DNA from: Sphingobium sp.
Lineage (GTDB): Bacteria; Pseudomonadota; Alphaproteobacteria; Sphingomonadales; Sphingomonadaceae
Assembly (NCBI GenBank): GCA_030148625.1
Contig: JASBTC010000088.1
Span: 1 to 11,153 of the forward strand
Length of the DNA stretch: 11,153 nucleotides
Direction: 5' to 3'
A model generated the notes under the pieces. The model saw nothing but the letters and a program-made list of their open reading frames with translations. It ran no database searches and was not told the origin of the DNA. Position 1 is the stretch's first letter. Every line of letters starts with the position of its first letter. A program made the position numbers and the translations under genes. Below, piece after piece: positions 1 through 6,435 of the stretch.

Positions 1-50
1 AGGCTGCGTGATTCCGGAATCACGCAGCCTGATCCAGCTGTTTGTTTTTA
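1..50. repeat. Palindromic intergenic repeat with T-rich flank
   Basis: Bases 1-15 (aggctgcgtgattcc) and 16-30 (ggaatcacgcagcct) are exact reverse complements, a perfect 30-base palindrome without a loop. It is followed by a T-rich run (tgtttgttttta, 39-50). The layout of a long palindrome followed by a GTTTGTT-type run resembles intergenic repeats that are abundant in alphaproteobacterial genomes, and a second, divergent example lies at 4423-4480. The element may begin before the window and may run on to about base 83, where the neighbouring gene ends. Read on the plus strand it could also work as a hairpin terminator for a gene to the left, since the stem is strong and the T-run lies about 8 bases beyond it. 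Confidence is high for the palindrome and moderate for the repeat-family reading. Confidence 0.7.
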
Positions 51-83
51 GCGCGATTTCCAGTCAGGCGGCTGCACCCGGCA

Positions 84-617
84 TCAAAGCATAACGACCA
101 GTATCGCGGTGACCCCGCCGATCGCGGCGATCAGCGCCGCCGCGCACAGGGCGTAGGTGCGTATGGCGCCGCCCGCTCCCCCGCGCGGCGCGGCGAAGAA
201 GGTCCCGGCATGGTCGGCCCTTTCCGCATCTTGCGGCAGATCCGCCGGGAACGGCGTCCGCGAGACCAGCCCCGGACCGCTGACCCCGCTTGCCAGCGCA
301 AGCTTTTCGAAGGCGAGCTCCATTTTCTCTTCGCTGAGATGCCTGGCGATCGCTTTCATCCGCGCGTCGGTGGCCGGGCCCGAAAGCCGGTCGACGAGCT
401 GCTCGACCTCGCTGTCGAAGGTATGAAGCCGATCGATCGCCTCCATCGCGCGGCGCCGATCCCCGCGCTCCAGCGCAAGCTGCAGCCGGGTCATGGAGAG
501 GATGCCGGCACGGCAGAGCTGAAGGCCCAGGGCATGATCCGTCGCGTCCGGGGCATCGACGGACACCGCGTCCCGAACGCCTGACGAATAATCATTCCGG
601 GCCGAAAGGGCGTTCAT
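84..617 (-). CDS. Predicted C-terminal tail-anchored membrane protein, function unknown
   Basis: This is a 177-residue protein that I do not recognise by name. Residues 1-110 look like a soluble, mainly helical region, including LGLQLCRAGILSMTRLQLAL and IDRLHTFDSEVEQLVDRL. A Pro/Gly/Ala-rich linker (about 111-150) follows, then one hydrophobic segment at about 154-176, at the extreme C-terminus. With no N-terminal signal peptide this predicts a tail-anchored inner-membrane protein with its bulk in the cytoplasm. The ATG at 617 was chosen over an upstream ATG at 653 because AGGAG lies 8 bases before it and the extra 12 residues look like leader sequence. The regular alternation of helix-forming residues and the strong ribosome site argue that it is real. 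The leader upstream contains two sequences complementary to its Shine-Dalgarno region (see the regulatory entry at 625-716). The BA14K-like gene lies 151 bases upstream on the same strand. Confidence 0.7.
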   Translation of the reverse strand: MNALSARNDYSSGVRDAVSVDAPDATDHALGLQLCRAGILSMTRLQLALERGDRRRAMEAIDRLHTFDSEVEQLVDRLSGPATDARMKAIARHLSEEKMELAFEKLALASGVSGPGLVSRTPFPADLPQDAERADHAGTFFAAPRGGAGGAIRTYALCAAALIAAIGGVTAILVVML

Positions 618-624
618 ACTCCAC

Positions 625-716
625 ACTCCTGCATCATCGATCGCCCCGTGCAACGGGCTTAGATGCAGGAGAGTCGATGCAGGAGTCCCGATCCGATCCG
701 CCGTGTCGCGGACACG
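625..716 (-). promoter_or_regulatory. Structured leader that could sequester a ribosome binding site
   Basis: On the minus strand the gene starting at 617 is preceded by GATGCAGGAGT (635-625), which carries its Shine-Dalgarno AGGAG. Two upstream segments are exact complements: ACTCCTGCATC (686-676, 11 base pairs) and CTCCTGCATC (671-662, 10 base pairs). Only one can pair with the ribosome site at a time. Between them and the ribosome site lies a small hairpin, CCCGT-loop-ACGGG (645-657). A further 6-pair hairpin with a three-base loop lies at 702-716. If the transcript starts upstream of about 686, translation could be masked by either alternative stem. The transcription start is unknown, so this is a structural prediction only. 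Confidence 0.4.
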
Positions 717-768
717 CCCAACGGTGATCGCGGCGCGCAGACCCGGCCAGAAACCGGAAAAGCGCGAT

Positions 769-1074
769 CTACAACCGGCATTTTCGGGTCACGCCACGCC
801 CGGCGACGTAGCGATCGGTCTTCGGATCGTAACGCCGATAGGCCCGCTTGCATGCAGCCACATGGCGTTGCCAGGACGATTTCCCCTGCGCACGCGATTG
901 CTGGGCAAGGCGATCCTGCCTGATCCTCTGCTGATGGCGGATACGGTTATTGTCGCGCTGGGAGCTCAGATAGCTGTCCAGATACTGCGCCTTTGCGGGT
1001 GGCGCGGAAACCAGCGTCGCGGACAGCGGCACCATGACGGCCGCGACGGCCACAAGCCATTTTCCAGATCCCAT
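769..1074 (-). CDS. BA14K-like secreted protein
   Basis: This is a 101-residue protein with a clear Sec signal peptide: basic start MGSGK, a hydrophobic core to about residue 24, and probable cleavage after PPAKA (about residue 29). The mature part begins with a Gln/Arg-rich stretch (about 30-66) and ends with WQRHVAACKRAYRRYDPKTD followed by RYVAGRG and a final KCRL. That ending matches the BA14K family pattern (W..hC..RYRSyDP.TgtY.G...rR.C), named after an immunoreactive 14-kDa Brucella protein described as lectin-like. Here the expected glycine/aspartate near GYDG is partly replaced (VAGRGV). Two cysteines (in AACKR and RKCRL) could form one disulfide. The start is supported by GGAGG five bases before the ATG. 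Location should be periplasm or cell surface. It is divergent from the TPR-type gene at 1331. Confidence 0.75.
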   Translation of the reverse strand: MGSGKWLVAVAAVMVPLSATLVSAPPAKAQYLDSYLSSQRDNNRIRHQQRIRQDRLAQQSRAQGKSSWQRHVAACKRAYRRYDPKTDRYVAGRGVTRKCRL

Positions 1075-1330
1075 TCCGTCCTCCAGCTTGCCGGTTCACG
1101 ACGCGGCGCATGCCGCGACATGCGGTCGACAGGCAGAACCCCCGGCGCGCGATTTGGTGCCGTCGCGGCCCCGACCGAAAAATCGCCAACGGCCTGCGAT
1201 CGGTCGATCCAGGCGATGAGCGGCAGCGGCCCCGAACGAACCGCGCGCGATGCCGGCAAAAAGGCTTGCACTCCCGTATCGATTGCATGAACCTTTCGCT
1301 CGACGGGCCTTCGGAGATTGGGGGATCGCG
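1075..1330. other. Divergent intergenic region between BA14K-like and TPR-type genes
   Basis: These 256 bases separate the start of the minus-strand BA14K-like gene from the start of the plus-strand TPR-type gene, so promoters for both must lie here. The ribosome site of each gene is visible: GGAGG (reverse strand) just right of 1074, and GGGGG six bases before 1331. A TTGCAC at about 1269 is a possible -35 element for the rightward gene, but I find no convincing -10 hexamer at the right distance. Several reading frames run through here, but none has a credible protein. Confidence 0.4.
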
Positions 1331-2953
1331 ATGGCAGCCAGGTTTCTATCGTTCGCCGCGATGCTTGCGTTGTTCGGCGCCGACCTGGCCGGAGCGCGCG
1401 CCGCCGCCCAGGAGCATCACGATCACCAAGCCGCGTTGGGACAGGTGAACTTCCCGATATCCTGCACGCCCGACGCCCAGGCGAAATTCAACACCGTCGC
1501 GGCCCTGCTCTATTCCTTTTACTGGGAGAAGATCGACGTCGCGGTCGACGAAGTGCTTGTCGCCGATCCGACATGCGCCATGGCCTATTGGGCGAAAGCG
1601 GTAGCGAGCATCGACAATGCGCTGGGATCGCCGCCCACGCCCAAGCTGGAGAAACAGGGCTGGGCGGCAGTGCAGGCGGCCCATCGGCTGGGCGGCGGCA
1701 AGACGCCGCGCGAGCGCGCCTATATCTCGGCGGTGGAAAGCCTGTTCAAGGACCATGAGACCGTGCCGTTCGCCCGCCGCGCCAAGGCGTATGAGTCGGC
1801 GCTGGAGACGATCCACCGGGACTATCCCGAGGACAACGAAGCCGCGATTCTTTACGCCTTCTGGCTTCAGGTCACGGCCGATCGGAACGACCAGAGCTAT
1901 ACCCAGCAATTGAAGAGCGCGCGGATCCTCGACAGGATCTTCGTCGAGCAGCCGAACCATCCGGGCGTCGCGCACTTCATCATCCATGCCTATGACTTTC
2001 CACCGATCGCCGAACATGGGCTGAACGCGGCGCGGCGCTATGCCGCGATCGCCCCGGATTCACCCCATGCGCTGCATATGCCGTCGCACATCTTCTCGCG
2101 GGTCGGGCAATGGCAGGATTCGATCGACACGAATGCGCGCTCATATGCCGCGTCGAAGACCGATCGCGATGCCTATCACGCAATGGACTATCTGGTTTAC
2201 GCCTCGCTCCAGCTCGCGCGTGACGCCGATGCCTGGAAATGGGTGAAGATCGTCGACGCCGCCGCCAGACCGGACGAGGACGCACGCCAGATCGCCTATG
2301 CCGGCGCGGCGATCCCGGCGCGCTATGCGCTGGAACGCGGCGATTGGACGATGGCAGCCCGGCTGACGCTGCATCCCGCGAGCGGACAGTTCGACTGGAG
2401 CCGGTTTCCGGAAGGCGAAGCGGTCAACGCCTATGCACGCGGCCTCGGCGCGGCGCGGCGCGGCGATGCCGGCGCAGCACAGGCCGAGATCGCGCGGATC
2501 GCCGGGCTAAAGGCGGCGATGGTCGATCAGAAGAAGGAGTATTGGGTCGAGCAGGCGGATATCCAGATGGGCGCGATCGCTGCCTGGAAGGCGCGTGCCG
2601 AGGGGCGCAATGCCGAGGCGCTGAGACTGATGCGCGAGACGGCCGACCGGGAGGACAGGACCGAGGAGCATATCATGATGCCCGGCCGCGTGATCCCCGT
2701 GCGCGAGATGCTGGGCGAATTGCTGCTCGACCTGAAGCAGCCCAAAGAGGCGCTCGCCGCCTTCGAACGGTCGCTGACGAATGACCCCAATCGATTCAGG
2801 GGCATTTACGGCGCCGCACGCGCGGCCCGACTCTCGGGCAATAGAGGGAAAGGCGACGAATATTACACCCGGCTGCTTGCCCAGGCGGGCGCGACCGATG
2901 GACGCCCTGAAATCAAGCAAGCCAAGTCGGCCGTCGCCAGGCCCGGGAAGTGA
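1331..2953 (+). CDS. Exported tetratricopeptide-repeat-type protein with histidine clusters
   Basis: This is a 540-residue protein. The ATG at 1331 is preferred to one at 1250: it has GGGGG six bases upstream and starts a proper signal peptide (MAARFLSFAAMLALFG, with cleavage near GARAAA or AAQ, residue 22-27). The mature N-terminus has a short HHDH patch (29-32). The rest is built of helical pairs typical of TPR solenoids, for example WEKIDVAVDEVLVADPTCAM (65-84) and QPKEALAAFERSLTNDPNRF (470-489). It belongs to a family I know only as TPR-containing proteins of unknown role. Motifs that look conserved are NHPGVAHFIIHAYD (209-222), PHALHMPSHIFSRVGQW (245-261), YHAMDYLVY (282-290) and EEHIMMPGRVIPVREML (445-461). 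The spacing of histidines (210, 215, 219; 246, 249, 253; 283; 447) would suit a metal site, which is my inference. It is expected to act in the periplasm. It appears to be a single-gene unit. Confidence 0.85.
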   Translation: MAARFLSFAAMLALFGADLAGARAAAQEHHDHQAALGQVNFPISCTPDAQAKFNTVAALLYSFYWEKIDVAVDEVLVADPTCAMAYWAKAVASIDNALGSPPTPKLEKQGWAAVQAAHRLGGGKTPRERAYISAVESLFKDHETVPFARRAKAYESALETIHRDYPEDNEAAILYAFWLQVTADRNDQSYTQQLKSARILDRIFVEQPNHPGVAHFIIHAYDFPPIAEHGLNAARRYAAIAPDSPHALHMPSHIFSRVGQWQDSIDTNARSYAASKTDRDAYHAMDYLVYASLQLARDADAWKWVKIVDAAARPDEDARQIAYAGAAIPARYALERGDWTMAARLTLHPASGQFDWSRFPEGEAVNAYARGLGAARRGDAGAAQAEIARIAGLKAAMVDQKKEYWVEQADIQMGAIAAWKARAEGRNAEALRLMRETADREDRTEEHIMMPGRVIPVREMLGELLLDLKQPKEALAAFERSLTNDPNRFRGIYGAARAARLSGNRGKGDEYYTRLLAQAGATDGRPEIKQAKSAVARPGK

Positions 2954-3292
2954 GGCGGCTCACGAACATAAGGTGCCTCAAGCGACCTCTTCATGGCGGA
3001 GGGAAAGTGCAAGCGGCGGCAAGCGGCCGGCTCTAATTCGGGAACTGCCTCCGCCCGCAGACACTTCCCCGTTTCCGGCCAATTCCGAGCGCGTACAGAG
3101 CTGTTCGCTCATCTTCCGAACCATCAAATGCCATCCCCATCTGGGAGTGGCCGGGGCTGCGGGTTGGCCGCAGTGAACGGCCATGATCCATATCCATTTC
3201 GGCGTGCGACGCATCGTCACCGTTCCGGAGCGGCCTTGCCGTGAAGCGGCGGCCCCTGCGATCCGGGCGATCATTCCCGCCACGAGGCCCGC
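2954..3292. other. Intergenic stretch without a supported gene
   Basis: This region of 339 bases lies between the TPR-type gene and the flavin oxidoreductase, both on the plus strand. Open frames on both strands cross it, but they have no recognisable domain, no good ribosome site and no protein-like composition. One weak hairpin (gtgag-gcgg-ctcac, 2950-2963) overlaps the stop codon of the upstream gene, without a T-run. The promoter of the flavin oxidoreductase gene is presumably here, but I cannot point to it. Confidence 0.4.
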
Positions 3293-4426
3293 ATGACCGC
3301 GATCCAGTCCTTGTTCGGCGCGCTGGAAGTGAGCGGGCTGAGAGTGCCCAATCGCTTCGTCATGTCGCCGATGACGCGCAGCTTTTCGCCCGGCGGCGTG
3401 CCGGGCGAGGATGTGGCCGCCTATTATCGCAGGCGGGCGGAAGGCGGCGTCGGGATCATCCTGACCGAGGGGACCGGGATCGATCACCCGGCCGCGATCG
3501 ACCATCCCGACATACCGAGACTGGGCAGCGAGGCCGCCGATGCCGGCTGGACCCGCGTCGTGAAGGCAGTGCACACCGCCGGCAGTCTCGTCTTTCCGCA
3601 ACTATGGCATCAGGGGCCCCTGTTCGGATCGTTGATCGGTGCGTCCCCCCCGCAACAATTGCGTCCGTCGGGTCATTGGGGGCCGGTCGGCGTGCATTCG
3701 CTGGATCCAGGCTATGTCGATCTTGCGCAGCGCGCCGAGCGCGCCATGACCGAGGAGGACATCGCCGACGTCATCGACGCCTATGCACGCAGCGCGCGCC
3801 AGGCGAAGCGGATCGGCTTCGACGGCATCGCGATCCATGGGGCGCACGGATATCTGATCGACAGTTTCCTGTGGGCGGACACGAACAGGCGCGAAGACCG
3901 GTGGGGCGGCGACCTCACGAGACGAAGCCGTTTCGCGGTGGAGACGGTGCGCGCGATCCGCCGCGCCGTCGGCAGCGGCTTTCCGATCCTGTTCCGCTTT
4001 TCCCAGCACAAGTCGCAGGATTATCGCGCCCGCCTCGCGCAAGGGGCGGACGAACTCGAGGCGCTGCTCGGCCCGATCGCCGATGCCGGCGTCGACATAT
4101 TCGACGCGAGCACGCGGCGCTTCTGGGACGCGGCCTTTCCGGGATCCGACCTGAACCTGGCGGGCTGGGCCAAGAAACTGACGGGCCGGACCGCGATGAT
4201 GGTCGGCGGCGCGGGCCTGCCCCCCGGCCCCGCGGACGGGCCTTGGCGCCCGGACGCATCGGGTGGCGATACGATCGCGCGCGCCGCCGAATGGATCGCG
4301 CGGGGCGATGTCGACCTGGTCGGCGTCGGCCGCGCGCTGCTGGCCAATGCCGACCTTGTCCACCGCGTCGCGGCGGGACAGCCGCTCGCCGCGTTCGCCC
4401 CCCGATCGACGCGGACGCTTTTCTAG
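3293..4426 (+). CDS. Old Yellow Enzyme family NAD(P)H:flavin oxidoreductase (ene-reductase type)
   Basis: This is a 377-residue, FMN-dependent TIM-barrel enzyme of the Old Yellow Enzyme/12-oxophytodienoate reductase family. Members transfer hydride from NAD(P)H through FMN to the C=C bond of alpha,beta-unsaturated carbonyls. Visible landmarks are PNRFVMSPMTRS (19-30, flavin-side strand 1), PQLWHQG (102-108), GFDGIAIHGAHGYLIDSFL (175-193) with the His182/His185 carbonyl-binding pair and the likely proton donor Tyr187, the DRWGG loop (202-206), and VGVGRALLANADLV (343-356), the usual FMN phosphate-binding end. Length is normal for the family and it should be cytoplasmic. The ATG at 3293 places SLFGALEVSGLRVPNR in the usual position, but its ribosome site is weak (AGG 7 bases upstream). 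The TAG stop (4424-4426) lies inside a palindromic repeat that starts at 4423. The substrate is unknown; enones from terpenoid, steroid or aromatic breakdown are possible. Confidence 0.92.
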   Translation: MTAIQSLFGALEVSGLRVPNRFVMSPMTRSFSPGGVPGEDVAAYYRRRAEGGVGIILTEGTGIDHPAAIDHPDIPRLGSEAADAGWTRVVKAVHTAGSLVFPQLWHQGPLFGSLIGASPPQQLRPSGHWGPVGVHSLDPGYVDLAQRAERAMTEEDIADVIDAYARSARQAKRIGFDGIAIHGAHGYLIDSFLWADTNRREDRWGGDLTRRSRFAVETVRAIRRAVGSGFPILFRFSQHKSQDYRARLAQGADELEALLGPIADAGVDIFDASTRRFWDAAFPGSDLNLAGWAKKLTGRTAMMVGGAGLPPGPADGPWRPDASGGDTIARAAEWIARGDVDLVGVGRALLANADLVHRVAAGQPLAAFAPRSTRTLF

Positions 4427-4480
4427 AGCAGGTGATCCGACGGAAGCGGATCACCTGCTCTAGCCGTTTGTTCAAACAGG
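4423..4480. repeat. Palindromic intergenic repeat, 17-base arms
   Basis: Arms ctagagcaggtgatccg (4423-4439) and cggatcacctgctctag (4447-4463) are perfect reverse complements around a 7-base loop. A small inverted repeat gtttg-tt-caaac (4466-4477) follows directly. The palindrome plus GTTTGTT run parallels the element at 1-50, with shared ATCAC and GTTTGTT portions, and looks like a sphingomonad version of the widespread AGAGCA...TGCTCT alphaproteobacterial repeats. It sits between two convergent genes, the usual place for such elements, and could terminate transcription or protect mRNA ends. Its left edge supplies the stop codon of the flavin oxidoreductase gene. Confidence 0.85.
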
Positions 4481-4578
4481 CTGCTATCCGCCACGATCAG
4501 ACGCGCGGCGGAGCAGATAGGCCAAACCGGGCCCTTAAAACCGGTATGGCGGGAAACGCCAGTTTGCGGGATTCATCG

Positions 4579-4983
4579 TCAGGCGCACGATCCAACCTGT
4601 GTGAGGCCATTTTCAACGAAAAAGCCGCATCCCTCATATTGATACAGGTTGTCGGCCGGACACTTGCCTTCCGCGCGCAGGCCGTTTGCCATAAACCGTG
4701 AATCCTCCAGAAGCTTGCTTACGATGCAGAGGCCCTCGCAATCAGCCTTCGCTGTGCAAGATTTCCCTGCATCCTTGAATTGCCGGAGACACACTTCCAT
4801 CCGGAGATCGCCGACCCGCTTTATCCGTCCGCCGGTTAGAAGACATTTGTAGACGGCTGAGGGTGTCAAAGTCGGCCCATCGACGCCCCGATCCCAAGTC
4901 TGCGGTATCGCTGGCGAAGAGTGAGTGAGGCCAGCGCCCGCCAGCATGATACCAAGGATGATCGGAATAGTTCGAAGTATCAT
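4579..4983 (-). CDS. Secreted eight-cysteine protein, function unknown
   Basis: This is a 134-residue protein with an N-terminal signal peptide (MILRTIPIILGIMLAGAG, cleavage around residue 20-25). The mature part has eight cysteines (47, 65, 76, 82, 86, 108, 119, 133), an even number that fits four disulfides in an oxidising compartment. The core DAGKSCTAKADCEGLC (71-86) and the ending GCGFFVENG...GSC resemble small disulfide-rich exported proteins of unknown role seen in proteobacteria. I recall the DAGKxCxxxxxCxGxC pattern but cannot verify family membership. The ATG at 4983 is chosen because it opens the signal peptide, although the ribosome site is poor. By hand count, 203 of 360 bases are G/C at 4621-4980 (56%), against 70% in two 60-base samples of the neighbouring oxidoreductase gene. 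That suggests separate ancestry or relaxed selection. It is convergent with the flavin oxidoreductase, with a repeat between them. Confidence 0.75.
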   Translation of the reverse strand: MILRTIPIILGIMLAGAGLTHSSPAIPQTWDRGVDGPTLTPSAVYKCLLTGGRIKRVGDLRMEVCLRQFKDAGKSCTAKADCEGLCIVSKLLEDSRFMANGLRAEGKCPADNLYQYEGCGFFVENGLTQVGSCA

Positions 4984-5109
4984 CCCGTCGATTTAGCTGT
5001 GCTGCGTTAACGTCCGCTTTCCGCCAGCCAAGGGCGTGCCAGCGTCACCCGGTCCGTGAATTCACGATCCGACCGCAAGCCCCATCCCGGCACCCGATCC
5101 ACCGGGCCG

Positions 5110-6279
5110 TCAGGCAAGCAGCGCCACGCTGTTCAGGACCAGCCGGACCAGATCGGCCTGTCGGCTGACGCCCAGCTTCGCGAACACATATTTGGTGTAG
5201 GTCCTGACCGAGCTTTCGGCCAGGCCCAGGGCCGCGGCCGCCTCCGCCAGGCTCATGCCGTTGGCCAGGTGCATGGCGAGCCGCGCCTCTGTCGGGCTGA
5301 GGCCGAAGATGCGCGCCACCAGCTGATCCGAGGCCAGCCGCCGCGTCGCCGCTTCGGACACATAGATGATGACGGCCGGATAGACGTCGCCGCGCGTCTG
5401 TTCGGAGCATTCGACGCTGCGCACCAGCAGGCCCAGATCGCTGTCCCCTCCCTCCACGCGCAGCGCGTCGATGAAGCTGGTGGCGGCATTGCGGTTGCGG
5501 TGGGCGAGCGCCTCCTTGACGAGTTTCTGGAACTGGGCGTTGGCCGGGCTCGACGAGAGTGCGAGCCGCCCGCGGGTGACGAGGAGCTGGGGAATATCCT
5601 CCACCATCCTGCTGGCCTCCATGATCGCGCCGGTTCCGTCGAGGATCACCGTTCCGATCGACATCCGTTCCAGCGTGTCGGCCAGGACCATCTCGCGCGA
5701 GCGCGCCTGTTCGAGCTTGGCATATGTCTTCAGCGCCCGTTCGAGATGGGGGATGAGCCGCTGGAGACAGGCCTTGTCCGCCGCATCGAAATTGCGGTTC
5801 GAGGGGCCGTTCATCAGGCCCATGCCGCATTTCCATCCGCCCGGTTCGGACACCAATATGCCCAGCTGATATTCGATGCCGAACGGCTGCATGAGCTCGG
5901 TGTAGAAACTGGTCTTCACCAGTTCGTCGCGGGCGATGACCTCATCGAGGATCCGCACGTCGCCCGAACGCGTCAGCGCCTTGCCCAGGGGGTCCAGGTC
6001 GCAAAGCCTGAGGCGCGATCCGCGCACCGCTTCGGCGTCGTCGCCCTGTCCGTCGCTTTCCCAGATCACCAGTTGCGGCAGATCGCCGGAGAAGTGGCGC
6101 AGGGTCATGGCGGCGACGTCGCTGCCCAGATGGCCGCGCAGGCGCTGGAGAAAGGCTTTCCAGGGCTGTTCGTCGAGCGGCCCCTGATAGATGAGCGCGA
6201 CGAGATCCTCGTAGGATCGGGAGCATCCCCATTCCCGGACTTCCGCCGCCGGCGCGCCTGCACTGTCGTGGTTCGTCAT
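5110..6279 (-). CDS. LuxR-type transcriptional regulator with N-terminal sensor-like region
   Basis: This is a 389-residue protein. The C-terminal part (about 325-385) is a LuxR/GerE-type helix-turn-helix: GLSPTEARLAMHLANGMSLA (326-345), then EAAAALGLAESSVRTYTKYV and FAKLGVSRQADLVRLVL. The recognition helix is in ESSVRTYTKYVFAKLG. The N-terminal half (about 20-185) may be a GAF-like ligand-sensing fold and about 205-310 is PAS-like (SIGTVILDGTGAIMEASRMV). There is no response-regulator receiver domain, so control by a small molecule rather than phosphorylation is likely. The ATG at 6279 is preferred to one at 6411: the longer version adds 44 Arg-rich residues that do not look like protein, although the ribosome site at 6279 is only a weak AGG. 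It lies 156 bases downstream of the SDR gene on the same strand. It may be the last gene of that operon or have its own promoter, and it is the obvious candidate regulator of the block. Ligand unknown. Confidence 0.88.
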   Translation of the reverse strand: MTNHDSAGAPAAEVREWGCSRSYEDLVALIYQGPLDEQPWKAFLQRLRGHLGSDVAAMTLRHFSGDLPQLVIWESDGQGDDAEAVRGSRLRLCDLDPLGKALTRSGDVRILDEVIARDELVKTSFYTELMQPFGIEYQLGILVSEPGGWKCGMGLMNGPSNRNFDAADKACLQRLIPHLERALKTYAKLEQARSREMVLADTLERMSIGTVILDGTGAIMEASRMVEDIPQLLVTRGRLALSSSPANAQFQKLVKEALAHRNRNAATSFIDALRVEGGDSDLGLLVRSVECSEQTRGDVYPAVIIYVSEAATRRLASDQLVARIFGLSPTEARLAMHLANGMSLAEAAAALGLAESSVRTYTKYVFAKLGVSRQADLVRLVLNSVALLA

Positions 6280-6435
6280 CGGCCTGGCCCGTCGCGCGCG
6301 ATCGTCCGCGTCAGACCGGCAATGCCGGACCGGCCCGCACCCGATCGTCGCAGGACTGATCCGTGGCCAACCGGATGTCAACCGATCACGCCGCACGATC
6401 ATCGTCCGCATCGCCGCGCCGGAGTCCCGCTGTGG

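Noticed and set aside
2950..2963. Hairpin gtgag-gcgg-ctcac at the stop of the TPR-type gene
   Set aside because: A five-pair stem without a T-run is not a credible terminator.
2978..3601. A 207-codon minus-strand frame crossing the 2954-3292 gap
   Set aside because: About half lies antisense to the flavin oxidoreductase, no family is recognisable and no start signal is convincing. The gap was left without a gene.
4547..4561. Hairpin tggcg-ggaaa-cgcca downstream of the eight-cysteine gene as an intrinsic terminator
   Set aside because: The stem is only five pairs and, on the minus strand, the few T residues lie several bases beyond it; too weak to annotate.
3241..4701. A 486-codon plus-strand frame overlapping the flavin oxidoreductase
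   Set aside because: It is out of frame with the oxidoreductase motifs, Arg-rich and low in hydrophobic cores; a shadow frame.
5055..5066. Perfect 12-base palindrome cgtgaattcacg downstream of the LuxR-type gene
   Set aside because: No loop, no T-run and no promoter nearby; a palindrome of this size can occur by chance.
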